DNA of 55,160 nucleotides from Bacillus sp. N13C7 (GTDB lineage Bacteria; Bacillota; Bacilli; Bacillales; Bacillaceae), in NCBI RefSeq assembly GCF_026790065.1, contig NZ_JALAMO010000011.1, positions 742-55,901 on the forward strand, written 5' to 3'. Of the stretch, positions 40,890 to 55,102 are shown one piece after another; the first letter of the stretch is position 1, and each line of letters starts with the position of its first letter. Position numbers and translations under genes: made by a program. The notes under the pieces are model-generated. The model was not told the DNA's origin and ran no database searches. It saw nothing but the letters and a program-made list of their open reading frames with translations.

Positions 40890-40922
40890 AAATAAAAAAC
40901 TTTCAATCCGGCGGAAAGAAAG
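40890..40922 (-). terminator. Probable expression platform of the cysH S-box
   Basis: On the minus strand CTTTC...TCC-GCC-GGA...GAAAG, with a U-U internal loop, is followed by TTTTTTATTTT. The stem is weak for a terminator, but its place, 20 bases after the aptamer, is right for a SAM-stabilised terminator. Confidence 0.5.
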
Positions 40923-40941
40923 ACAGGAACTGCATGGCGCC

Positions 40942-41043
40942 CTTATCTTTCAAAATGGAATTCATTTTGCTGGAGGTAGCACCTTACACACTGTGCAGGT
41001 TGCCGGGCTTCATAGGTCCAGTCCCTCAGCCGCTCTTGATAAG
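40942..41043 (-). promoter_or_regulatory. S-box (SAM-I) riboswitch, cysH leader
   Basis: The transcript contains the SAM-I landmarks in order: P1 strand CTTATC, AAGAG, GGCTGAGGGA, CTGGACCTATGAAGCCCGGC (start of the P3 region), AACC, AAGGTGCTA, TCCAGCA, and the closing P1 strand GATAAG. SAM should repress the cysH operon when methionine is plentiful. It lies in the 411-base cysH-pyrE gap; the rest of that gap holds the cysH promoter, the hairpins listed here and the pyrE terminator. Confidence 0.93.
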
Positions 41044-41061
41044 TTTTTAGATTTGTAGTAA

Positions 41062-41089
41062 ATTTTAGCACAATTCTAACATAAGTCAA
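41062..41089 (-). promoter_or_regulatory. cysH operon promoter
   Basis: TTGACT (41084-41089), a 16-base spacer and TAAAAT (41062-41067) on the minus strand, ending about 18 bases before the S-box aptamer. Confidence 0.75.
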
Positions 41090-41111
41090 CCCGACTTTTT
41101 TTATAGGATTA

Positions 41112-41141
41112 ATAAAAAAACAGGCCGGATGGCCTGTTTTC
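41112..41141 (-). terminator. Terminator of the pyr operon (after pyrE)
   Basis: GAAAACAGGCC and GGCCTGTTTTTTTATT form a stem with an ATCC loop and a long U-run. A second, longer hairpin (GTACAG...CTGTAC with an inner GGC/GCC pair, 41146-41172) lies between it and the pyrE stop codon. Confidence 0.88.
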
Positions 41142-41189
41142 AAGTACAGCAAGGCTTTAACGCCCCTGTACATCACTAAAATTTATTTT

Positions 41190-41818
41190 TTATTTTTTAA
41201 ACCAATCTTTTGACTCGGGATTTCGTTTCCACGTTTTAAGCTTTTCTAGATCGTCCGAATGAATATTTCCGTTTTCAAGAGCGACCTCTGTCAAAGTATC
41301 ATAATCAGTTAATGAGTAGTATGGCAGTTCCGCCTTCGCAAACGCTTCCTGTGCTTTAGGCAGCCCGTACGTAAAGATCGAGACGACACCAAGCACTTCA
41401 CAGCCAGCCGCTTGTAAAGCTGCCGCAGCTTCAAGCACGCTGCCTCCTGTTGAGATTAAGTCTTCAATGACGACCGTTTTTTGGCCTTCTTGAACAGCCC
41501 CCTCAATCTGATTGCCTTTCCCGTGTGCTTTCGGCTTGCTCCTTACATAACACATCGGAAGATTCAATCGGTCAGCCGCCAGAGCAGCATGAGGAATACC
41601 GGCAGTTGCTGTTCCCGCAATCATTTCAGCTTCAGGAAAATGCTCTTCGATCAGCTTGCTGATGCCTGAGGCGACATCATTTCTGACCTCCGGGAAAGAT
41701 AGCGTAAGGCGGTTGTCACAGTAGATTGGCGATAATATGCCGCTTGCCCATGTAAATGGCTCGTTCGGGCGTAAAAATACAGCTTGGATGTCTAATAGAT
41801 GTTTTGCGATGATTTGTT

Positions 41819-41822
<4 letters not shown>
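41190..41822 (-). CDS. pyrE: Orotate phosphoribosyltransferase
   Basis: Joins orotate to PRPP to give OMP. The PRPP-binding motif [12 protein letters not shown] is complete. I choose [10 protein letters not shown] (210 residues): GGGAGGG lies nine bases upstream and its ATG overlaps the pyrF TGA as ATGA. Databases often use an ATG six codons earlier (MGGNQI, to 41840, 216 residues), but that one has no ribosome site and its codons are the ribosome site of the shorter form. Last gene of the operon. Confidence 0.95.
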
Positions 41823-44208
<2,386 letters not shown>

Positions 44209-44212
<4 letters not shown>

Positions 44213-47200
44213 ATAGTGACTGCCGCCTCCTGATTTGTGTTGACTGCCGGCATTTGATCAGCACGGAATGTCATGCTTTCCAGCACTCGCAATATCGCTT
44301 CTGCCGTATCTAAAGATGTTAAGCAGGCAACACCGTTTTCTACTGATTCACGTCTGATTCTAAATCCGTCTCTAGCCGGCCGCTTTCCTTTTGTCAGCGT
44401 ATTGATGACAAACTGTGCTTCTCCATTTCTGATGACGTCAAGCAAGTTCGGGCCGTCCTGGCCGATTTTTCCGACGACCTTCGCTGGAATGGAAGCTTCT
44501 TTCAGGTAGCCTGCCGTTCCTTCCGTCGCTAAAATGTTGTAGCCGATCGCGTGGAACCGTTTTGCGATAGCAAGCCCTTCTTCTTTGTCCTTATCAGCTA
44601 CTGTTAAGAGCACGGAACCGTAGTTTGGAATTTGAATGCCTGAAGCAATCAAGGCTTTATAGAGGGCCTTCTCAAGGGTCGAATCTTTCCCCATGACCTC
44701 ACCTGTTGATTTCATTTCAGGCCCCAACGTAATGTCCACTCTTCTCAGCTTGGCGAAGGAGAAGACCGGCGCTTTGACAAATACACCTTGCTGTTCAGGC
44801 TGAAGGCCCTCTGTATAGCCAAACGCAGCCAGCTTTTGACCGAGAATGATTTTGGTTGCGAGATTCGCCATTGGGATACCCGTAATTTTGCTTAAGAACG
44901 GTACAGTTCTGCTTGATCTCGGGTTCACTTCAAGCACATACACCTCGCCTTGTGATAAGACGAATTGAATATTGAGCAAACCGACAATGTTCAATCCTTT
45001 AGCTAGTGCGATCGTGTATTGTTCAATTTTTTTCTTAATATCATTTGTGAGAGACTGAGGCGGATAAACAGCTATTGAGTCCCCGGAGTGAACGCCTGCA
45101 CGTTCAATGTGCTCCATGATTCCCGGTATGACAACTGTTTCACCGTCAGATACTGCATCCACTTCAATTTCTTTCCCCGTTAGATATCTGTCAATTAATA
45201 CAGGATGCTGCGGATTGATTTTGACTGCGTTTTTCATGTAATGAAGCAGTTCTTCTTCATGATACACAATCTCCATCGCCCGGCCGCCAAGCACATAGGA
45301 AGGGCGCACAAGTACCGGATAGCCGATATCACTCGCGATGCTTACTGCCTGATCAACTGATGTCGCTGTTTTGCCAAGCGGCTGCGGAACACCAAGTTCT
45401 CCAAGCGCTTGTTCAAATTTATCCCGGTCTTCCGCACGATCTAAATCTTCTAATGAAGTCCCAAGAATTTTCACTCCGCGTGCAGAAAGCTCGTCAGCAA
45501 GATTAATCGCTGTTTGTCCGCCAAATTGTACGACAACGCCCATCGGCTGTTCGAGGTCAATAATGTGCATAACATCTTCAATCGTAAGCGGTTCAAAGTA
45601 CAGCTTGTCTGAGATACTGAAATCTGTTGAAACGGTTTCCGGGTTGTTATTGACAATAATGGCTTCATAGCCTGCTTGTTTAATGGCCCACACAGAGTGA
45701 ACAGTTGCGTAGTCGAACTCAACACCCTGGCCGATTCGAATCGGACCGGAGCCAAGTACGATCACACTTTTCTTATCCGTAACGACAGACTCATTTTCTT
45801 CTTCGTATGTGCTGTAGAAGTATGGTGTTTCTGATTCAAATTCTGCCGCGCACGTATCCACCATTTTGAATACCGGCGCGATGCCCGCTTGTTTTCTCAA
45901 GCTGTAAAGCTCCGATTCTTTGATTTTCCACTCACGGCTGATGTACTTATCAGAGAATCCGAGTTCTTTCGCCCGTCTCAGCACATCCGTATCGCCCGCA
46001 TGCGCCTTCAGTTCTTTTTCAAACTGTACGATTCCGAACAGCTTATGCAGGAAGAAGACATCGATAGCGGAAAATTCATGAAGCTCTTCTACTGTGTAAC
46101 CTCTTCTGTACGCTTCAGCTAAGTAGAATAAGCGTTCATCACCGGCCTTTTTAATTCGTTTTTCAAGAAGCTCATTGGAAATATCAGCTGCGTCTTTTAA
46201 TTCGAGATGATACACGTCTGCCTCCAGTGAACGTACAGCCTTCAGCAATGACTCTTCAAGCGTGCGGCCGATCGCCATGACCTCTCCTGTCGCTTTCATT
46301 TGCGTGCCGAGCTTTCTGTTTGCTGATTCAAACTTATCAAACGGCCAGCGCGGAATTTTAGATACGACATAGTCAAGAGCCGGTTCAAATGCTGCGTATG
46401 TTTTTCCTGTCACCGGGTTCATCATTTCATCTAATGAAAGGCCGACAGCTATTTTAGCAGCGAGCTTTGCAATAGGATATCCCGTCGCTTTTGATGCAAG
46501 GGCAGATGAACGGCTGACACGCGGGTTTACTTCAATAATGTAGTATTGGAAGCTGTCTGGATCTAAAGCGAGCTGTACGTTACAGCCGCCTTCGATTCCA
46601 AGTGCGCGAATCAGCTTTAACGATACATTCCGCAAGAGCTGATATTCGCGGTCGCTGAGCGTTTGGCTCGGTGCGACAACAATGCTGTCTCCAGTATGAA
46701 TTCCGACTGGATCAATGTTTTCCATGTTACAAACGACAATGGCGTGATCCTGGCTGTCTCTCATGACTTCATACTCGATTTCTTTATAGCCGGCGATGCT
46801 TTTTTCAAGCAGACATTGATGCACAGGGCTTAATTTCAAGCCGTTCTCAACAATTTCTTTCAATTCGGTTTCATTCGAGCAGATGCCTCCGCCTGTTCCG
46901 CCTAATGTATATGCAGGGCGGACAATGACAGGGAAACCGATTTGGCTGACGAAGTTTTCTGCCTCTTCCAGAGAGTGGATGATCTCACTTTCAGGCACCG
47001 GTTCATTCAGCTCATTCATTAGTGTTCTGAACAAGTCACGGTCTTCAGCCTGCTGAATCGCAGACAGCTTTGTGCCGAGAACTTCAACGCCGCATTCTGC
47101 CAGGACGCCTCTTTCTGAAAGCTCAACCGCAAGATTCAAACCGGTTTGGCCACCGAGAGTGGGAAGAATAGCATCTGGGCGTTCTTTTCTGATGATTCGT

Positions 47201-47424
47201 GTCAGGAATTCAGGTGTGAGCGGTTCGATGTAAACCCGGTCAGCCATTTCTGTATCTGTCATGATCGTGGCAGGGTTTGAGTTGACAAGGATGACTTCAT
47301 AGCCTTCTTCTTTCAAAGCAAGACAGGCTTGCGTTCCTGCATAGTCAAATTCTGCGGCTTGTCCGATGATGATTGGTCCGGATCCGATTACTAAAATTTT
47401 GTTAATGTCTACGCGTTTTGGCAT
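44209..47424 (-). CDS. pyrAB: Carbamoyl-phosphate synthase, large subunit (pyrimidine-specific)
   Basis: Makes carbamoyl phosphate from bicarbonate, two ATP and ammonia tunnelled from PyrAA. The 1071 residues contain two homologous ATP-grasp halves ([19 protein letters not shown] near the N-terminus and [20 protein letters not shown] near 555), an oligomerisation domain between them, and a C-terminal MGS-like regulatory domain where UMP or PRPP would bind. It overlaps pyrAA by 16 bases. An arginine-specific CarAB is expected elsewhere in the genome. Confidence 0.98.
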
Positions 47425-48499
47425 ACCGCTTCCCCTTCTTTCTCTGTTGTTTCGATCATTTCAATGAATCTGTCAAATAGATGGTTAGCATCCTCAGGAC
47501 CAGGCGAGGCTTCAGGATGATATTGAACCGTAAATGCCGGCAATGTTTTATGCTTCAGCCCTTCAATCGTATCGTCGTTAATTGCGATATGGGTCACTTC
47601 CAGTTCTGTTTCGCTGATGGATGACACTGTATAGCCATGGTTTTGAGATGTTAAGGCGACCTTTCCGGTAGCCAGCTCTTTTACCGGGTGGTTTGAGCCC
47701 CTGTGGCCGAATTTCATTTTTTCAGTATTCGCCCCGCACGCCAGCGCGAATAACTGGTGGCCAAGACATATTCCGAATAATGGCACTTTTCCGAGAACAC
47801 CTTTAATCATTTCAATCGCTTCTGGCACATCTTTCGGATCTCCGGGTCCGTTAGAAAGCATGATGCCGTCCGGTTTCAGCTGAAGCACTTCTTCCGCTGT
47901 AATGTTGTAAGGCACAACGATGACGTCACATTTCCGCTTGTTTAGCTCTCTTAGGATCCCATGTTTCATACCGAAGTCAACCAAGACAATGCGTTTGCCT
48001 CTTCCCGGGCTCGGATATGCTGTTTTGGCTGATACTTGGGATACTTGATTTCTCGGCAGTTCCGTTTCGTTCAGTCTATTCAGCACTGCTTCGATGTCTT
48101 CTTCAGGTGAAGCGAATGTTCCTTTTAGCGCGCCTGCCGTGCGGATCATTCTTGTCAGCTTTCTTGTATCAATTCCCTGCAGTCCCGGAATGCTTTTCAT
48201 TTTTAAATACTCGTCTAATGTGTACGCTGAACGCCAGTTGGAAGGCAATTCACATAATTCTTTGATGATCAGCCCTTTCACAAAAGGGGTAATCGATTCA
48301 AAATCATCCCGGTTAATGCCGTAATTTCCGATAAGCGGGTATGTTAATGTTACGATCTGTCCGCAGTAAGAAGGATCAGATAAAATTTCCTGATAGCCTG
48401 TCATCCCAGTGTTAAAAACGACTTCTCCCACGCTGTGCTCTAAGCTCCCGAAGGCCTCTCCCTCGAATACCGCTCCGTTTTCCAGTACTAATCGTCTCT

Positions 48500-48503
<4 letters not shown>
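47409..48503 (-). CDS. pyrAA: Carbamoyl-phosphate synthase, small (glutaminase) subunit
   Basis: Class I glutamine amidotransferase supplying ammonia to PyrAB. The 364 residues have an N-terminal CPSase domain ([29 protein letters not shown]) and a C-terminal triad domain with the nucleophile in [14 protein letters not shown] and the His/Glu in [10 protein letters not shown]. It overlaps pyrC by 4 bases and pyrAB by 16. Confidence 0.97.
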
Positions 48504-50702
<2,199 letters not shown>

Positions 50703-50717
50703 TCAACTTGAAGGCTG

Positions 50718-50822
50718 AAAAAAAACCCCGGTCTAAGATAGACTCGGGGTATGGTTAAATAGAGGGCAGCATTGAAGCTTCCTTCTCTTATAACCCTTCC
50801 AAGCCTCTCTGGACTTTCTTTA
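50718..50822 (-). promoter_or_regulatory. PyrR attenuator 3 (pyrP-pyrB)
   Basis: The leader reads, in order, the PyrR-binding loop GTCCAGAGAGGCTTGG (50799-50814), a region able to form an antiterminator, and the terminator ACCCCG...CGGGG with eight Us (50718-50751). With UMP, PyrR should hold the binding hairpin and let the terminator form. It controls pyrB and the biosynthetic genes behind it. Confidence 0.92.
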
Positions 50823-50829
50823 AAAGGTT

Positions 50830-52137
50830 TTAGATATGATGTTGTTCAGATGTGTCTGCCTGCTCTTCCTTCGACTGCGGAAGAACCAGGTTTAAGATGA
50901 CACCGACAATTGCGGCAAGCGCCATTCCCGACACTTGGAATCCCCCTTGAGACACTTGGATAAATGCGCCTCCTACACCGATCACAAGGATAACCGATGT
51001 GATAATGAGGTTTCTGTTGTTTTCATAATCAATTTTGTTGTCAATCAGCATTCGCAGACCGCTCGAAGCGATAATTCCGAACAGCAGGAAGGAGACGCCT
51101 CCCATGACCGCTGACGGCACTGAACTGATCAGCGCTGAGATTTTGCCGATAAAGCCGAAGCAACAAGCAATCACTGCCGCACCGCCGATGACAAAAACGC
51201 TGAATACTCTTGTGATGGCCAGCACGCCAATGTTTTCCCCGTAAGTCGTTGTCGGCGGACCGCCTATCAGGGAAGCTAGAATTGTCGCCACGCTGTCACC
51301 CATAATGGAGCGATGAAGCCCCGGCTTTTTAATGAAATCTTGTCCTACGACTTTGCTAAGCACCATTTGGTGGCCGATATGCTCTGACATTGTGACAAAA
51401 GCGACAGGAACCATTGCTGCTGCGATGCCGAGTGTTACCGACGGTGTATAGTCTTTGAACGGGATGATAAATTCAGGCACTGCAAACCATTTCGCGTCAA
51501 GAACCGGCTGGAAGTTGACAATCCCTTGAGTAAGGGCAAACAGGTATCCGCCGATAATTCCGATCAAAACCGGTATCAGACTTAAAAATCCTCGTAAGAA
51601 AATCGCGCAAATAATTGTAATCGCCAGCGTAACTCCTGCAACACTGAAATGCTTTAAGCTGTAGACCAATTCACTTGCGTTTGGGTCAGCATACATCGCC
51701 ATGTTTACCGCAGTGCTGGCCAGCCCAAGCCCGATGACGATTATAACAGGGCCTACGACTACAGGCGGGAGAATCTTCATCAGCCATCCAGTGCCAAGCT
51801 GCCTGATCAATAAGGCAATCAGCCCGTACACTAACCCTGCAAGAAACGCCCCGACCATTGCCGCTCCCGGCCCGCCGGTCGCTTTTACCAGTATGATCGG
51901 AGAAATAAAAGCGAAGGATGATCCGAGATACGCCGGAATTTGCCCTTTTGTTATAAGCAGGTAAGCCAGTGTACCGATGCCGCTTGTCACCAAAGCCACA
52001 GCAGGACTCATTCCGACCAGCTTCGGAACCAAAATCGTTGAGCCAAACATAGCAAACAAATGCTGCAGGCTGAACGAAACCCAAGAGAAAGGTGTTGGGA
52101 TATCCCTGACCCCTAAATTTACTTTTTTCTTACTCAT
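50830..52137 (-). CDS. pyrP: Uracil permease PyrP
   Basis: Uracil:H+ symporter of the NCS2 (nucleobase-ascorbate) family. Started at MSKKKVNLGVRDIPTPFSW it is 435 residues with about 14 membrane segments; the family motif region IGGPPTTTYGENIGVLAITR is clear. GGGGGAAATCATC precedes the ATG. A longer reading starts 15 codons earlier in the leader and is unlikely. It lies between two PyrR attenuators. Confidence 0.96.
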   Translation of the reverse strand: MSKKKVNLGVRDIPTPFSWVSFSLQHLFAMFGSTILVPKLVGMSPAVALVTSGIGTLAYLLITKGQIPAYLGSSFAFISPIILVKATGGPGAAMVGAFLAGLVYGLIALLIRQLGTGWLMKILPPVVVGPVIIVIGLGLASTAVNMAMYADPNASELVYSLKHFSVAGVTLAITIICAIFLRGFLSLIPVLIGIIGGYLFALTQGIVNFQPVLDAKWFAVPEFIIPFKDYTPSVTLGIAAAMVPVAFVTMSEHIGHQMVLSKVVGQDFIKKPGLHRSIMGDSVATILASLIGGPPTTTYGENIGVLAITRVFSVFVIGGAAVIACCFGFIGKISALISSVPSAVMGGVSFLLFGIIASSGLRMLIDNKIDYENNRNLIITSVILVIGVGGAFIQVSQGGFQVSGMALAAIVGVILNLVLPQSKEEQADTSEQHHI

Positions 52138-52191
52138 GATGATTTCCCCCTGATTGTTGACTTTCATTTTAGAATGACTCATTGACTGTAT

Positions 52192-52295
52192 AAAAAAACC
52201 TCTTTGCTATTTTTACGCAAAGAGGCATACAAAGACCTGCCGAATACTATCGGGACTTTGTTGTGCACCTCTTTGCAACCTCTCTGGATTGCCTT
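52192..52295 (-). promoter_or_regulatory. PyrR attenuator 2 (pyrR-pyrP)
   Basis: A PyrR-type loop AATCCAGAGAGGTTGC (52274-52289) is followed by GCAAAGAGGTGCAC. That stretch can pair with the CCTCTTTGC arm of the downstream terminator to make the antiterminator. The terminator is GCCTCTTTGC...GCAAAGAGGT with seven Us (52192-52226). The mutually exclusive pairing is visible by eye. Confidence 0.93.
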
Positions 52296-52310
52296 TAAAA
52301 AGGTGATCTA

Positions 52311-52990
<680 letters not shown>

Positions 52991-53012
52991 AAGAATCTAT
53001 TCAGCTTCGTTT

Positions 53013-53041
53013 ATTATTTCAGAAAAGAAACACACTGTCAA
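53013..53041 (-). promoter_or_regulatory. pyr operon promoter
   Basis: TTGACA (53036-53041), exactly 17 bases, and AATAAT (53013-53018) on the minus strand. The TGA inside TTGACA is the stop codon of rluD (53038-53040). Confidence 0.82.
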
Positions 53042-53949
53042 CTGTTTTTTCTGAGGTTTTCGATTAATTCTGCCATATCCTCAGGAAGCGGCGCTTCAAA
53101 TTCGACATATTCTCCAGTACGCGGATGGTCAAAACCTAAAACGCCCGCATGAAGAGCCTGGCCATTAAAGTCGATCGTTTTTCTCGGACCATATTTTGGA
53201 TCGCCCGCCAATGGGAATCCGATATATTTCATATGAACACGAATTTGATGCGTTCTCCCTGTTTCAAGCTGGCATTCCACCAACGTAAAATCCTGAAAAC
53301 GCTCAAGCACGTGAAAATGAGTGACGGCGTTTTTGCCATCACGCGTCACAGTCATGCTTTGACGGTCTTTCTTGTCCCGTCCGATCGGCGCATCAATTGT
53401 GCCGTCATCGTGAGAAATAAGCCCATGGACAACCGCCGTATATTTCCGCGTGACCGTTTTGTTGACCAATTGGTTCACAAGTGACTCATGTGCCATATCA
53501 TTTTTCGCCACCATTAATAATCCGGACGTATCCTTATCGATCCTGTGAACGATCCCCGGACGCATCACGCCATTTATTCCGGAAAGGTCCGTGCAATGTG
53601 CCATAAGGCCGTTCACTAGTGTGCCTGTAAGATGCCCGGGTGCTGGGTGTACAACCATTCCGCGAGGTTTATTGACAACCAGCACATCTTGATCTTCATA
53701 GTATATATCCAGATCCATCGGTTCTGCCAGCACGTCGAGTGCTTCCGGCTCAGGTACAGTGACGGTCACCTGATCACCCGGCTGAATTTTATAATTCGCT
53801 TTTACCGGGCTTCCGTTTACGACAACTTGTCCGTCTTTCACCCATTGCTGCACTTGGGTTCTCGACCAATCATTCTCAGCCGATGCCAGAAATTTATCAA
53901 TCCGCTCGCTCTTTTGTTCTTCTGAAGCGGTTATATCAATTTGATTCAT
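53038..53949 (-). CDS. rluD: RluD-family 23S rRNA pseudouridine synthase (YlyB)
   Basis: Makes pseudouridine in 23S rRNA; by homology it targets the helix 69 uridines, though the exact sites are inferred. The 303 residues have an N-terminal S4 RNA-binding domain (about 15-75) and the RluA-type catalytic motif HRIDKDTSG (135-143) with Asp138. It starts one base after lspA, and its stop codon is part of the pyr promoter. Confidence 0.93.
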   Translation of the reverse strand: MNQIDITASEEQKSERIDKFLASAENDWSRTQVQQWVKDGQVVVNGSPVKANYKIQPGDQVTVTVPEPEALDVLAEPMDLDIYYEDQDVLVVNKPRGMVVHPAPGHLTGTLVNGLMAHCTDLSGINGVMRPGIVHRIDKDTSGLLMVAKNDMAHESLVNQLVNKTVTRKYTAVVHGLISHDDGTIDAPIGRDKKDRQSMTVTRDGKNAVTHFHVLERFQDFTLVECQLETGRTHQIRVHMKYIGFPLAGDPKYGPRKTIDFNGQALHAGVLGFDHPRTGEYVEFEAPLPEDMAELIENLRKNS

Positions 53950-53950
53950 G

Positions 53951-54415
53951 CTATTGCTCCTTTTTCTTTTTCCCGCTGTCCAACAGCATTTGTATAAATA
54001 AAAGCATTACGCCGACACATAGTGAAGAGTCCGCGATGTTAAAAATCGGGTAATTATAATTGACAATAATGACATGGATAAAATCCACAACTTCCTGTCT
54101 GACTGCCCGGTCAATGAAGTTGCCGATGGCACCGCCAAGCATAAGACCGAGGGCCACGCCAAGAAGCCTTTGCCCTTTTGTGTAACGCTGTATGTAATAA
54201 ACAATGCCAATAATAACCGCGGTTGTAATGAGGTAGAAAAACCACATCTGACCGGCTAATATCCCCCATGCAGCACCCGTATTGCGATGGGAGGTGATAT
54301 AGAATACCTGATCAATGATCGGAATGCTTTGTCCAAGGTCCATGTTCTTAACGACAAGCCATTTTGTCAATTGATCGGCTGCAATAATAAGTAGTGCGAT
54401 TACATAATACAGCAC
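53951..54415 (-). CDS. lspA: Lipoprotein signal peptidase
   Basis: Membrane aspartyl protease (signal peptidase II) that cleaves prolipoproteins after lipidation. The 154 residues form four membrane helices with the catalytic pair Asp102 (GAIGNFIDR) and Asp129 (FNIADSS). The start is GTG with GGAGGAACGTTT upstream. It follows ylyA across a hairpin. Confidence 0.97.
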   Translation of the reverse strand: MLYYVIALLIIAADQLTKWLVVKNMDLGQSIPIIDQVFYITSHRNTGAAWGILAGQMWFFYLITTAVIIGIVYYIQRYTKGQRLLGVALGLMLGGAIGNFIDRAVRQEVVDFIHVIIVNYNYPIFNIADSSLCVGVMLLFIQMLLDSGKKKKEQ

Positions 54416-54505
54416 AAACGTTCCTCCAGTTTACGGTTACTTTAATCCATTATGCATTTTATCAATAAAAAGCACTGGAGTAAAGAAATATCAGGCATAT
54501 AAACC

Positions 54506-54538
54506 GGACAGACACTGTTATTCGTACAGTGCCTGTCC
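54506..54538 (-). terminator. Hairpin overlapping the ylyA stop codon
   Basis: GGACAGGCACTGT and ACAGTGTCTGTCC (13 pairs, one G-U) enclose a seven-base loop. The stem starts within the last codons of ylyA and its TAA lies in the loop region. Only GGTTTATATG follows, so the U-run is poor; termination may be partial and lspA could be read through. Confidence 0.5.
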
Positions 54539-54892
54539 ATATTCGATATCAGTTGATTTCCACAGCGGGAGCGTCTTTTTTTCAAATTGGACAGAATAAA
54601 GAAAATCATTTGCTGTGCGGGCAGTTGGAAGCACAGCCAGCTTTGAAAGGGGAATGGGAGCCCCGGTTTCTTCACAGTATCCAAATGTGCCGTTTTCGAT
54701 TTTGGACAATGCGAGTAGAACATCTTGAAGCTCTTCTTTAATGTGATAGATCAGAGTTGCTTTTTGTTTATGATTGATTGCTCCTTGCGGGTTTGTTGAA
54801 ACCTGAAAGCAAGAATACTCAAATAATCTCGACTGTAATTCTTCTTTCATCAGAAGAAGTTCCGTATAAATTGCGGTCAGTTGATCATTCAT
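54518..54892 (-). CDS. ylyA: DksA/TraR-like RNA polymerase-binding protein YlyA
   Basis: 124-residue protein of the DksA/TraR/YteA type. In B. subtilis YlyA is reported to bind RNA polymerase and tune SigG-dependent genes for spore germination. The N-terminal half is a helical hairpin (about 1-65). The C-terminal part keeps the fold pattern ENGTFGYCEETGAPIPLSKL, but only Cys73 of the four zinc cysteines remains, so the finger is degenerate and probably metal-free. The start has AGGAG at normal spacing. I could not assign a SigG promoter upstream with confidence. Confidence 0.9.
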   Translation of the reverse strand: MNDQLTAIYTELLLMKEELQSRLFEYSCFQVSTNPQGAINHKQKATLIYHIKEELQDVLLALSKIENGTFGYCEETGAPIPLSKLAVLPTARTANDFLYSVQFEKKTLPLWKSTDIEYGQALYE

Positions 54893-55000
54893 TCATCACA
54901 ACTCCTGCTCTTAACGTAATACCTATATTGTTGCCTGCGAATGATGATCTAAAGCCCATAAGAATTTTCCTGCCATTCTAAACGATGTCACTCTTGGCAC

Positions 55001-55015
55001 AAAAAAAGCCCGGCT
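55001..55015 (-). terminator. Distal arm of a split terminator (ileS by synteny)
   Basis: On the minus strand AGCCGGGCTTTTTTT is the 3' arm and U-run of a Rho-independent terminator. The matching 5' arm is not present before the IS terminus at 55019/55020. In the B. subtilis order the gene on that side is ileS, so the arm probably belongs to its terminator, split by the IS. Confidence 0.5.
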
Positions 55016-55043
55016 TTTGTGATATTATCCCCTCTAAGTAGAC

Positions 55044-55082
55044 AGTGTAAAAAGCCCACTTTTCAAAAGTGGCTGTTACACT
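55044..55082 (+). other. Stem-loop in the IS leader
   Basis: AGTGTA...TACACT (outer) and AGCC-CACTTTT / AAAAGTG-GCT (inner) form a long imperfect hairpin that ends just before GGAGGGG of the transposase gene. In other IS elements such stems block translation from read-through transcripts; that role is inferred here. Confidence 0.55.
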
Positions 55083-55102
55083 ATACTTGGAGGGGATTTT
55101 TT

